DNA of 64,000 bases from Clitopilus passeckerianus (taxonomy: Eukaryota > Basidiomycota > Agaricomycetes > Agaricales > Entolomataceae): NCBI GenBank assembly GCA_944990035.1, contig CALYLX010000159.1, forward strand, positions 620,001 through 684,000, written 5' to 3'. The position numbers and the translations under genes are program-made. The notes below the pieces were generated by a model. The model was not told the origin of the DNA. It saw nothing but the letters and a program-made list of their open reading frames with translations, and ran no database searches. Below, in pieces: positions 1 to 9,967 of the stretch (positions are counted from its first letter, which is position 1; the number at the start of each line of letters is the position of its first letter).

Positions 1-3000
1 CGTCCCACATATCTGTACCAGGATCGGTCCATAAATGCCCAAAAGTGAGTCTGTGGCAAGGAGTTCCGATTCTCGAACGCCGGCTATGCGCTCTCCAATC
101 TCATCTTCAGCGTTTCCGGCAACCTGGTCCAGCTCTTCGGCGTCTTTAGATGTGTTGGGACGGTCTTTGTTTGCAAGCTTCTCGGCTGTCAGGGGGGTGT
201 CAGTTTCTTGGCCTGAGAAAAGGGCCAAATGAACAAACCTGCAGCCTTCTCATCCTTCTGTCTCTTCAACTCCCTCTCCACAAGCTCCAGATAGACGATC
301 TGCTTGATTGCGACATGCCCAACCGCGAACAGCAGCTGGCTCAATTCAAACGCATCACCCACATCCTTCTCTCCACCTTGGCTCTGACTCGGGGTTTGGC
401 TCGAGAATTGAGTTGAGAATGGAGCGGTGGGGGTGAACGCAGACGCCTGCGTGCCATCTGGGAGAGGAGTAGGCGCAGGTGCATCTTCGTCCATGGCATC
501 AGGATCCTTCTCCGCGTCCTCGCCCTCCTCAGGCGTTTGTTGAGGAGGCTGTTGTGTCGAGATGCCTTGTCCTTCCTCAATGTCGTCATCTGCTTCAGGA
601 GCAGGTGCCGCTGCCTTCGGGCTAAACGCGCGGACGGTAAGCTTCTTGATGATATCGCTACAAAGCTCATCTGGATGGTCGCCCAAGGCGTAGATCGTAT
701 TGATGGCCTGCTCTGCGAGAGGGAACCAGTCTTTCGACCTGGAAGGCCGCTCGATAGTTAGGCGAAGTTTCTGGAAGATGAGAGAGTCCATTGGGATGCG
801 ATGGGATTTGTCAAGGAGAGAACCTGCAAGGACGTTTGTGAATATTCATATGTCCAGCCTATGGAAGAAAAACATACCCTTGATCTTCTTATGACTCCCA
901 GCCAATCTCTGAAGTGCAACACATGTGTACCTCGCCAGCGTCAAATCCTGTTTTCCAAGCGCTCCAAGCCCGACCTTGAGCATCACGTCCACTTTGTCGG
1001 TCACCACGCTCCTCTTGGCGAGAGCCAACATTCCAAGGATGATGATTGCACCTCGACGCTGGGGTTTGGGGAGTGGCCGCGAGGAACCTGAGAGAAGGAG
1101 GGTTCAGCTACACGGATAGGAAATGCACACAGGCACAGACATACTGTACACCTGCCAAAGTTTTGCGATGATATCCTGGTGTATGTAGCCCTCTTCGTGC
1201 ATGATCCTCATCATCTCCTCCAACGAAGTAAGTTCAGCAAGAGTAGCTTCATATGTACGTCTGGATGAAGGTTGATCAGTACCTCGACCGAAACAACGAA
1301 GAATAACAGGTAAACCCACTCAATCATGTTCTTCGCAATCCTATTAATCTGGTCCTTGGCCGTCATCTCAGGGTCACCCACAGGCTCGAAGTACAATTGC
1401 CTATAACACTCCAGCAATCGGCTGCGTATGCCTTTCACCGCTTCAGCGGTGCTAGGTTCTTCGTCCCCACCCACTTGTGCTGTTGTCTTGGCAGGAGCTG
1501 CAGCACCGGAGTTGGCGGTGGAAGGATCTTTCGTCCAGATGAGGTGAAGCATCTTCTTGATTCCGACCTATCATGAAAAAAACAAGTACGTCAGTCTAGT
1601 TCCTGGGGAGGCGCAAACTGGCTGACTGACCTTTGCACCGTTCACCTTAAACTCCCATCCCAACTTGAAGAACTCAATCGCCTCCAACACCTCAGGCTTA
1701 TTCTTACTTCCCAGCAACTCTCCCATCTTCTCCATACACCCCTCAATCTGCCGAATGAAGTCAAGGGCCTCGACAAAATATTTCTTCTTCAGCCGCAGGT
1801 GCTGCAGCTCGTTATGATCGAGGCTGTCTAGAGCAGCTTGTGTTGCAGGGATAGATGGGCGGGGTTTAGCTTTCTTCGAGGACTTTTTCTTCTTTTTGCG
1901 GGGCCGTTGGGGGGATGAAGTAGGGTCTTGGGATTCGGCATCTGGATCGATATCCATAGCCACTTCGTCTTCTTCATCTTCCTCGTCTTCTTCCTCTTCT
2001 CCATCAACATCCATACCATCCCCTTCCCCGTCTTCACCCTCGCCCTCACCTTCCTCTTCCTCTTCATTCTCCTCCTGTATCCCGCCTAACCCCTGCATAT
2101 CATACGCCTTCTCCATCGCATCCAACTTCTCCTTAATAACAGCATACTCCTTCTCCCACTCCTCCCTCTCCAAAAAACCGCCAAACGCCAACCCATACGG
2201 ATGGCTATCCAACAGCTTACTCAACACCATAACCGCCGCCTTCCTCACACTCGCCGCCTTATCCTCCAAACACCCCGCCGCGGTCTTGGCCAGCTGCAAT
2301 CTGTGTTTGGGGAACTTCTGCCGCAGGGTGAGGAGTTCGCGGGAGACGTTGAAGACTTTGGCGCGGACGTAGGAGGAGACGTCGAGGGTGCGTTCAAGGA
2401 GGAGGGAGAAGTATTGGGTGAGTTGGCGTTGGAGGGCTTTGGGGTCGGTGGGGTTGGCATTGTTTTCTTGGGATTCTTGTTGGGTGTCGCCGGGTTGTTG
2501 GGATACGACGCCAGAGCCGTCTTGGTCCAGGGAGCAGGCGAGCTCGGTGATGATGTAGCCAATGACTTCGACGATGGCTACGCGCATCGGATAGGCCTGG
2601 GTGTAAGAAGAGCTTTAGGGGAGTTCTTGAGGATAGATAATACGGAAAACGAACCTCTGAATCGAGTTGCTCCAATAGCAAACTCATGTTCAACCTCACC
2701 CTCTGTGGGCAAAGCTCCGCATACTTGATCAAGAATTTCCCAAACGTCCTCGGACCTTTCGAATCTTGGGCACCAAACTTCTTCCCAGCAATGTCCCGTA
2801 GAACTTCGTCTCCAAGCTGATAGTGGTCAAATTCTTTGACCAAGACAGAAAGAAGCTCGGCGAAGGCTTCCGAAAGATGTTCGTAGAAGGTGAGGTGTTG
2901 CATGATTGTGATTTGAGCCGTCATGGAATGGGCATGGGATTTGACAGCGAGGCAGATGACTCTGTAGACTGACAACCTGATTTCGGCGTTTTTCATGTAA

Positions 3001-3770
3001 ATTTCGGATTCGGTGATGTGGTACGCTGGGCGCGTGAGGCAACTAAAAGTCATGAGTTAGAAAAATCAAAACGTAAAAGAAAGACCGTGGAGGTAGACTT
3101 ACGTCACAAAGGCTTCCCTTTCGGCCGTAATTGTCCAAAGTCTCTGCGTCTCAACCCGACTCAAGACCTTGCTGAGCAACCCCAGAACGTCCGGAATGTG
3201 CTTTTCCCAGGACCATGTCTCTTTGGCACCACCTTTCTTCGCAGCGGCTTTCTTGGTTCCACCTCTTCCTTTTCTTGCCTTTGCCTGAGTCGCAGCAGGC
3301 GCATCGTCGTCATCTCCGCCTTTCACTTTTTCTGCAGCACTGACAAACCACTGCAGCAGAAAAGCGTATCTCTCCAATGGCCCCTTGTGCTCCATATAAG
3401 TTTGTGGGTCGCCGCCTTGGACGTCGACCCGAGTGTTCTCCAGCTCTGCATAGAAGCCAGACGTTATCGAGTCGAGCATTTTGGACATGATCAGTCCCGG
3501 CACAGAGGCAGAATGTTTAAGCAGAGAGCGGTAGACATCGAAAGTGTCCGAATCCATGATGGCAGAGCTGGATTCAGCTACAGCTTCGACAGCAGCTGAA
3601 AGATCAAAAGGCAGTCAGTTCGAATCTTTCTTGAGTCTTTCTTTTAAAAAGAACTCACCTTCCAGTAAACTGGTTGGATCCTCCTCAGTTGGGTCATGTT
3701 CATGGGCTATTGAATACGTATCAGGATCCGCAAGGGCTTGAAGCTCCTCTGAAAGCTCAAACGCGACCAT
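1..3770 (-). CDS. cnd1: Condensin complex subunit 1 (Cnd1/Ycs4/NCAP-D2), C-terminus beyond window
   Basis: HEAT-repeat non-SMC subunit of condensin, which compacts and segregates mitotic chromosomes in the nucleus. The ATG at 3768-3770 opens a frame starting MVAFELSEELQALADP; the coding sequence then runs leftward through many exons separated by introns of about 50-60 nt (main coding blocks near 3557-3110, 3045-2600, 2590-1630, 1550-1320, 1030-850, 800-190 and 190-1). Recognisable family blocks include the N-terminal segment LERYAFLLQWFVSAAEK, the central EVIGYIITELA helices, and the SRLLECYRQLYFEP and IHQDIIAKLWQ segments. A very acidic stretch (about 2090-1940) followed by a Lys-rich patch sits between HEAT blocks. 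The frame is still open at base 1, so the C-terminal third or so lies outside the window. Identification is by recalled family resemblance, not a search. Confidence 0.85.
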
Positions 3771-4416
3771 GGCCGACTCGTTTCGTCGCGACTAAGGCTC
3801 GCTTAGGCTGTTGGTGGCACTGGCAGAGGAAGAAAGAGAAACGCGTTGATCACGTGAAGAACGCGCATGTAACATTTTGAGTGACATCGTCACGCAACGC
3901 GCTTTTCTCCTTTCGTCCGCCATGCTGTTTTTGCGCTTTGTGCTAGGTGCAAGAAACATCGGTTATGAACTACCTCGTTGAAGTAGGGCTGCACTGGGCT
4001 GGTTTGAGAACTCTCGGATACTTCATACGTGCTGGTGCTGGGATAGAGACTGACGCTTGCAAGGAATTTACGATCTCAGGCATTCCATGTTTGCGTTGTT
4101 GAGGCTCCTGCCTCGTGAAAAGTGAAGTGTCGCTTCAGTCTAACAGCATGTTTCAAGGGTTTCGAAAGTCTAGCTTGCCTGTAATACCTGGTGTTCTCGC
4201 ATGTCCTTCATTTGTGATCCATCCAACGAGTCACCTGGCTGCGGTTCCATGCAGCTCTCCTACTCGCCTGCATGTTCATGGCGAGGTTCCCATGTTTGAA
4301 GTATCTCCTTGCTAGACACCAAACGCACGTTCACATGTTCCCAAGCTCTGGAGTCGCAGATATAAACCCGTTCCCCACGCTCTTCCTCATCTGACCTACC
4401 GCTCACAACAATCACA
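3771..4416. other. Divergent intergenic promoter region
   Basis: 646 bases separate the divergent starts of the condensin gene and the small secreted-protein gene. I see no credible ORF. The right end carries the TATA box listed separately. Confidence 0.5.
4361..4366 (+). promoter_or_regulatory. TATA box of the small secreted-protein gene
   Basis: TATAAA lies 51 bases upstream of the ATG at 4417, a usual core-promoter spacing for strongly expressed fungal secreted-protein genes. Seen in sequence; function inferred. Confidence 0.5.
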
Positions 4417-4824
4417 ATGCTTCTCACTGTTTCCATGTCCCTCTTCGTCGTCCTAAACTTCCTCCTCGTCGCCACCTCATCGATAGCATCCGCGATGCTC
4501 ATCCCCACCTCGACGCCCTCCGCACCCTCAAACTACGGATATACAGCAAACGTAAACGAAGGTCAGGTTTCACTCCGTTTCCCTTCGCCTCTCAAATACT
4601 AACACCGTATTCGATTCTATTCCAGCCTCACCCCTCCTCGACGCCAACTGCGCAACAGAAGGCATGCCCTGCGCGCTTCAGGCATGCTGTGACGGGCTCA
4701 TTTGCCTGGATGGCCAACTCGGAGAGGTACGCTTGGCTAGCCTACATGTTAGCTTACCTCTTCTGACGAATCTTATTACTCGTAGTTCTGTGAACCAAGC
4801 TTCCGCCTCTCAAGGTTCCAGTAA
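4417..4824 (+). CDS. Small secreted six-cysteine protein, knottin-like spacing
   Basis: Three exons fit cleanly: 4417-4561, 4626-4726 and 4786-4824, giving 94 residues. The introns are 64 and 59 nt; the first has a GTCAGG donor. The N-terminus has a hydrophobic run (SLFVVLNFLLVATSSIA) typical of a signal peptide. The mature part has exactly six cysteines arranged C-x6-C-x4-CC-x4-C-x8-C, the C-C-CC-C-C order of inhibitor-cystine-knot-like folds, followed by a short tail. A TATA box lies 51 bp upstream. I do not recognise a named family. It could be an effector-like or self-defence peptide, or simply a small structural secreted protein; the spacing alone does not establish a function. Confidence 0.7.
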
Positions 4825-5240
4825 ATTATTCACCGCGGGCTCGGACTGATGACTAGAGAACTGGGAAAATGATAGAGCTGTTACTTATTGTCTCAACGGA
4901 CGGAGACATTATGCATTATGTTTATGCCATTATATGAACACGCACTCGACATGCTTCATACACGAGGTTTCCTAGAGACTTTACGAGATCTTGCTTCTGA
5001 TTAGAGGATGGTTCTTATTTCATTATGCCTCACGAGATTATGAATCAATCTTTCTTACTTGTTCGTCTTTGCACCTTCCATCTTTAGGCTTTCCCTCTTG
5101 AGCGCCTTTTAGACGCTCATACCTAAAATGAGGACGTCCCGTGGTTAGCTAACGTCATAATCGCCGAGCAGTCTACTACCTCGATGCTGGTGATCTCATC
5201 TTTTGCTCTCGCAACCACCTCAGTACAAATTGCCACATCC
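4825..5240. other. Intergenic region
   Basis: About 416 bases between the secreted-protein gene and the first BTB gene. No supported ORF, repeat or RNA gene. An ATG at 5184 lies in frame with 5241, so the upstream end of the BTB gene is not certain. Confidence 0.4.
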
Positions 5241-6100
5241 ATGTCCTCCGCTGTTGAATGTAAACGATCTGCCAGCTTCTATCTGGACCATGTTGTATTC
5301 AAGGTCAACTTTTCACTCTCTCATTTGTGCTCCTTGAGCTCACCTTTGACTTATGCAGGTGGAAAACACGCTGTTTAAAGTTCCGAAGATCTACTTTGTG
5401 GAAAACTCGCCTGTGTTCCGGGATATGTTTTCCTTGCCAAAGGAGGGCGGATCCAATGAGGGCACAAGCGACGAGAGTCCGTTGGTTCTCGAGGATGTCG
5501 ACGAGTCCACTTTTGAATCCCTCCTTCGTTTGATGTACCCTCGGTAAGGATGTTCAACAGTGTGCATAGTCCAGGCCTGAGTTGGGATATATTCTTTCTT
5601 TTCACAGACAATATTATGACATCCCTAGGTTTGGAGACTCAGAGCCTCTTGAAGAGTGTGGCTCGGTAGAGGCGTCGGAAGAGCAAAGCCGAAGATACTT
5701 TGAGCATGAGTTGTCGGTTCTCGAACTCGCTCGAAAATGGATGTTTCGGGGTATCTATGCCCGTAAAGTCAAGGATCTCAGCATGAACAGAGACCTCAAA
5801 TCCAGTACTGCTGTCCTCCTGGGTAAACAACACTGTAACCCTCAATGGCTCCGACGGGGATACTGTGATCTCGCCCTTCCCAGGCAACCCTTAACAGCGG
5901 AGGAGTTTGGGCAACTCGGAAATGCAACTGCAGCAGCGATTGTACAGCTACGAGAGGAGCGTCTCCGGATCACGATACCGCCATACAATTTGTCGGAAGC
6001 CGAGGTAAAACAGTTCGTCGAAGCTGATGTGGAGCGTATATGTTTTCAGGAGCTGGAGGCTATGGAAAAGGAATATAGGAATTTCTATGCAGACCCGTAG
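5241..6100 (+). CDS. BTB/POZ domain protein (first tandem copy)
   Basis: Exons 5241-5303, 5359-5543 and 5608-6100 join in frame to 246 residues. The N-terminal half is a fungal BTB/POZ fold: the VVFKVENTLFKVPKIYF segment, then the PVFRDMFSLP core with an acidic loop, then LVLEDVDESTFESLLRLMYP. The C-terminal half, containing LELARKWMFRGIYARKV and an R-E-E-R-L-R-I segment, is the helical region that usually follows BTB domains of this basidiomycete expansion. BTB domains mediate dimerisation or Cullin-3 adaptor contacts; partners here are unknown. The start at 5241 (MSSAVECKRS) was chosen because the paralog has a similarly short first exon; an in-frame ATG at 5184 would add 19 residues. Confidence 0.75.
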
Positions 6101-6441
6101 GGTAATAGTTGGCTCTGTGCAGTCCGCTAGATGAATATGAGGCCTGGATACGGAATTGGAAACCCTATTACTGCACCTAAAAGTGCTGGTACTGCAACCT
6201 TTTTCGCCCATTCTTGAAATTAATGGGGATTTTCTGAGCAGGTTGCAGTCGGCATTTGGATGGGATTAGGAAGCATCCCAGTACCGTGCGCATTCCAGAA
6301 TACTGGCTTGATCAGGGTACTTGCCCACACATGGACTAGTATGATGTAGGTCCAACGGTGTCACTTTTAACGCTGGTACCTAAAACGTGCCTGATGATCG
6401 AAGGGATATAAGGGCGAAGAAGCACGGACGACGTAGAAACT
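6101..6441. other. Intergenic region between BTB paralogs
   Basis: 341 bases separating the two tandem BTB genes; no ORF or repeat seen. Confidence 0.4.
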
Positions 6442-7360
6442 ATGAGTTTAGATTATAAATTGAGCGAAGACTTTTATATGGAGCCTATTATCTTCAAGGC
6501 ATCTCCGGTTCTTTTCTTAACTATTTGACCGAACTAAGGTTTTTCTGCCTAGGTTGAAGATACTCTCTACAAAGTTCCAAAGCCCTACTTCGAAGAGCAT
6601 TCTCCGATCTTCCGGGACATGTTCTCTTTGCCACAGTCCGAGAACCAAGCTGAGGGTTGCAGCAATGATAATCCGCTGGTCCTCGAGGGCGTCAAGGAAG
6701 ATGATTTTGTTTCATTCCTTAAGGTCCTCTACCCAAAGTAGGCCGAACACTTAGACGTCCAGAGGTGCCATCTGACCCGTCCTCTTTAGACCATGGCTAG
6801 AGGGTAACCCATCTCGGCCCGGAATAGCTAAGATGACCATGAATTGTCTGGACTCTGCGTTGAGGCTCTCCAAAAGATGGATGTTCAGAGACATATATAG
6901 TTTCCTCGTCAAGGAGGTTAATGTTCGTGACCAGCCCAAAATTCCGGGGCTGTACCCGGCGATAACCCCCGAGAACCAAGCCAAGCAACAATTGCTTTAC
7001 AGAGATAGCTTCAAGAAGGTACTTATGGGCAGAGAACATCGTGTAGCCACCCGGATTCGGGCTGGTTATCAGGAACTCGTTCGATACGGCAGTTTGCCAC
7101 TGAGCAAGGAAGGTTTGGAGGGAATCGGATGGAGACAGGCTTGCGAAATTTTACAGTTGAGGGAGGAGCAGCTAAAGAAAATCAACCACCCGTCTACCTT
7201 TTACATCGATTACATTGCGGGGAATCGCTCAGAAATCCGACAACAGTCGATACCACACGCAGAACTGACCGCGATGGCTGCAGCTGGAGTTGAGCGGGTT
7301 TTTGCTGAAGAATTGGAGGCAGCGGAGAGAGATGAAAAGGCATTTTTCAGCGCGGAATAG
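6442..7360 (+). CDS. BTB/POZ domain protein (second tandem copy)
   Basis: Exons 6442-6498, 6553-6737 and 6790-7360 give 270 residues in one frame. Exon 2 is 185 nt, the same length and phase as exon 2 of the upstream copy, and encodes VEDTLYKVPKPYFEEHSP and SPIFRDMFSLP, clearly paralogous to VENTLFKVPKIYF and SPVFRDMFSLP. The C-terminal half shares LRLSKRWMFRDIYSFLVKEV with the neighbour. The first intron (6499-6552) begins GC rather than GT, at the position where the neighbour has GT, and ends CCTAG. The gene otherwise looks intact. Together the two genes are a tandem duplication that has diverged substantially outside the BTB core. Confidence 0.72.
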
Positions 7361-8141
7361 GATGCTTCTGGTTATGTAAATCATAGCCCTATTGATCTCC
7401 GTTTGCAATGAACAGCCGTTTCCAGCATTACAAATGCTGAGCATATCCAACATCAGCAGTCTCTCCCCCGACCCCGATGCTGAGTCGAACCATTCCGAAT
7501 CCTCAATACTATCACTCTTCCCGCCCCTCGAAGAGATCTGCTTGTTAACGTCACAAGCCACGGCCAAGCATCTGCTTCGTAAATTCACCAAAACACGACG
7601 CGCAGGAAAAGTCAAAAATCTATCCACAACCCAGATATCCTCAAGTCTGTCGAGGCCACCCTTAAGCGTAAACAAAAATACGCGTCTCAAGAGCAAGTAA
7701 CGGCGGACGAACGAGCGAATCGGACGACGATTGCCCTTCCATGGCGGTGAAAACAACATGCTCGGACTGCGACCTCGCCAGAGGCAACATGATCCTGGCC
7801 AATCATGATGTTGGTGTGTAGGATCGCAGGTTCGGGCAAGGTGTCTCTAAAGGGACGTACAAACGATGTGTAGGGGGGATGCAGGCTTTTGTGTCATCAA
7901 CCATACTCTAAGCACGCGTGTAACCCACTCGTCTGATCCCGTTTCCTCGCATCTGCTGTGCACCTAATCTTCATCTATACAGTCTTATTAACAACCTCTC
8001 GCTCTCGCTTTGATATAATGGTAGATGACGAAAGTTTGACTAGATTTTAGGATGAGAATTCACTTAGCCATCTGTATGCAGGTAAAATTGAATCCTTCGG
8101 CTTTTGGCCGTATTTGAGCAGCAGATTTACTTTGGTTTTAA
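7361..8141. other. Intergenic region with no supported gene
   Basis: About 780 bases after the second BTB gene. A 102-codon open frame at 7392-7700 (+) overlaps a long antisense frame. Neither shows a recognisable family or splice context, so no gene is called. Confidence 0.35.
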
Positions 8142-8483
8142 ATGTCATCTCCCTACCACCTCTTTGAAAAATGCGTCGACTTTGAACAGGCGCCGGCATT
8201 TGTCACTGATCGGCATCCTCCGTGTCCGCCCATCCCCCCGGGCCAATGCGGTTTGTTCGTGGCGAAGCTGTGTGAGCTTGACCACATTCATGTTTGCACC
8301 AGCAGATTCGTCACCTAGTTCATGCCAACTGCCGCTCCTCTACGATGCAAGTTCCTTGAAGAACTGGGCGATGTGGACCGCTCCATTAAACGAGCCCGCC
8401 TCGAGAAATACCTGTCAGCTGCCGGCCCATCTTCTGAACCACTTCGCGAAGCTTCCGATGTTGAGCTCGAATCGGTTCTATGA
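8142..8483 (+). pseudogene. Unrecognised short ORF broken by one in-frame TAG
   Basis: An ATG at 8142 opens a 58-codon frame that looks coding (for example HLFEKCVDFEQAP and PPGQCGLFVAKLCELDHIHV). It meets TAG at 8316-8318 and then continues in the same frame for 54 more plausible codons (CKFLEELGDVDRSIKRARLE) to TGA at 8481-8483. An intron from a GTGAGC donor at 8272 to the TAG would remove the stop, but it shifts the frame, so it does not rescue the ORF. I do not recognise the product. It lies just outside the retrotransposon 3' LTR and may be a relic of an interrupted gene. Confidence 0.35.
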
Positions 8484-8551
8484 TCCCAACAGTATCCTAT
8501 GACGGCAGATTTCGTCGAATATTCCTAGGCTAGGTTTAGACAGAAACCGTT

Positions 8552-9026
8552 TGTTAAGGCAGAGCCTAACAACTTAGGTAATACTGTTTACGCTCGATGT
8601 CTTTGATAAACAAAGACAGAGATTTGTCAGCAGCTGCGGCTGTACTGACGACCTGGTGAGATTGACGAAGCAAGAGACTTAAAGGCGAAGTAGAGAACTA
8701 AGCAGTTAGGTAGATTGCCTAGGTCAAGCTGAGGAGCCTTGACCAAATGGTACAGGTTTATATACCTATCTAATAGTTCTAAATATAGCGCATGCGCAGC
8801 ATGCTGAGTAAGTAATGAGTCGTGCGCAGCATGATGAGTAAGTACATGAGTCAATATGACTCGATGCGAGTCAGATAAGGTATAAGTCTCTCACAATCGT
8901 GAGAGATGCGGAGTAAGCATGGAAAAAGATGAAAAATGCGCAGTGATGCGCAGCATATGTGAGTAATCGTGCATAGGTAAGCGGGCCGGGGTATGTAAGG
9001 AGAAACATGTAAGCAAAATCATAACA
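8552..9026 (-). repeat. 3' LTR of the chromovirus
   Basis: 475 bp, identical to 15320-15794 except A instead of G (plus strand) in the GAGTC(A/G)TATGACTC tract. It contains partial repeats around GCGCAGCAT followed by TGAGTAAGTA, and small palindromes such as CTCTCAC-aatc-GTGAGAG. Confidence 0.93.
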
Positions 9027-9036
9027 TTACCCTCTC
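9027..9036 (-). promoter_or_regulatory. Polypurine tract beside the 3' LTR
   Basis: On the element strand GAGAGGGTAA directly precedes the LTR, the expected site and purine-rich composition for plus-strand priming of reverse transcription. Assignment is positional. Confidence 0.5.
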
Positions 9037-9059
9037 GCTATCGTTGAAGTCTCCTGACT

Positions 9060-9929
9060 TCAATTTCTTCCTTTACCCCAGAAATGACGGTCTATGCCCT
9101 TGTGGTAGCATTGTGGGCAGCTAACCGGGTAATGGCCTGGGCCACGATGATGGCACAGACGACACACAAAACGAAAGCAATGACACTGTCGGTGTCTGCC
9201 TCCGCAAATATAGCATCTGAACCATCTGGGTGGTGGTGGTCGGTTGGCAAGGTATCCAGTGCGCGGCGCCTTCTGGGACGATACTGTCGAGGGGGAAGGT
9301 TCACCAGCGTTGGTGAGTCGGACTCTGGTGGGCTTTCGAATGTGGAGAGGTATGGCGTCGGAGGGTTTGCCATTGGGGTCGATGTTTTCCTTGTTGTCGT
9401 TCTGTTCTTTTTTGACGAAGGGGTTATGTTTTATTTTTGCGGCGGTGTGTAAATTGGTGACGGGAGGAAATGCTCGTAGGGTTCCGCAAACTTGACGTGC
9501 AGTGAGGATCGTGACTTCCTCTTCTTGACTTTCCTCAGGCCCCCAGGGATTGGAGGCAAGGGTTTCGAAGTCTGTCTCCTCCGGGTTGTTGAACCAGTTT
9601 TGTCGTTCGGGGAAGAATTCGTCGAGGAAAGCTGTTCCTCCAATAGCAAAGAAGAGGTCTGTGAGGGTTTCCTCCGTTTCTCGATCAACTTTGTCCAGAA
9701 GTGGATCAAGATCGTCAGTGGTTTTCGCAAATTGGTGGCGCAGACGAGCCACTTCGTTGCGAGTTTCGGTTCATCGGTTTTGGTAAAGGGTTCCTTGTTC
9801 TCCCACAGCGGTGAGAGGGTTGTCGTCGCTGCTCCAGGCAGTATGCGTACGGAGCGCCGTAATAGCGGTATCGGATTTGAAGGTGTTGCGGATGATGGTG
9901 CGGTCGTAAGAAGAGGCATTTTGAGACAT
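9060..9929 (-). CDS. Third ORF of the retrotransposon, Cys/His-rich C-terminus, one in-frame TGA
   Basis: A 289-codon frame begins at ATG 9929, 38 bases after the end of pol, and runs to 9060. It is interrupted by TGA at 9771-9773 (codon 53); from 9752 the rest is open. The C-terminus is dense in Cys and His: CYICGGRHRQCHC, then CRLCHHRGPGHYPVSCPQC, the second fitting C-x2-C-x6-H-x4-C, a widened zinc knuckle. The middle is Pro/Ser-rich and charged. It occupies the place where some retroelements keep env or accessory genes, but I see no signal peptide or transmembrane segment, so it is not env-like. A nucleic-acid-binding role is an inference from the Cys/His pattern. Confidence 0.65.
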
Positions 9930-9967
9930 TGTTATATAGTGGATGTGAGTGGGTTTGCTAAGTGGTG

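Noticed and set aside
1896..2372. Poly-serine-rich plus-strand frame
   Set aside because: It is the complement of the acidic stretch of the condensin gene; GAG/GAA codons read backwards give Ser/Leu-rich frames.
8272..8318. 47-nt intron removing the TAG in the short ORF
   Set aside because: Borders look like a fungal intron, but removal shifts the frame and destroys the downstream reading.
9084..9920. Plus-strand frames opposite the third retrotransposon ORF
   Set aside because: The minus-strand frame has Cys/His motifs and matches the orientation of the element; the plus-strand frames are shadows.
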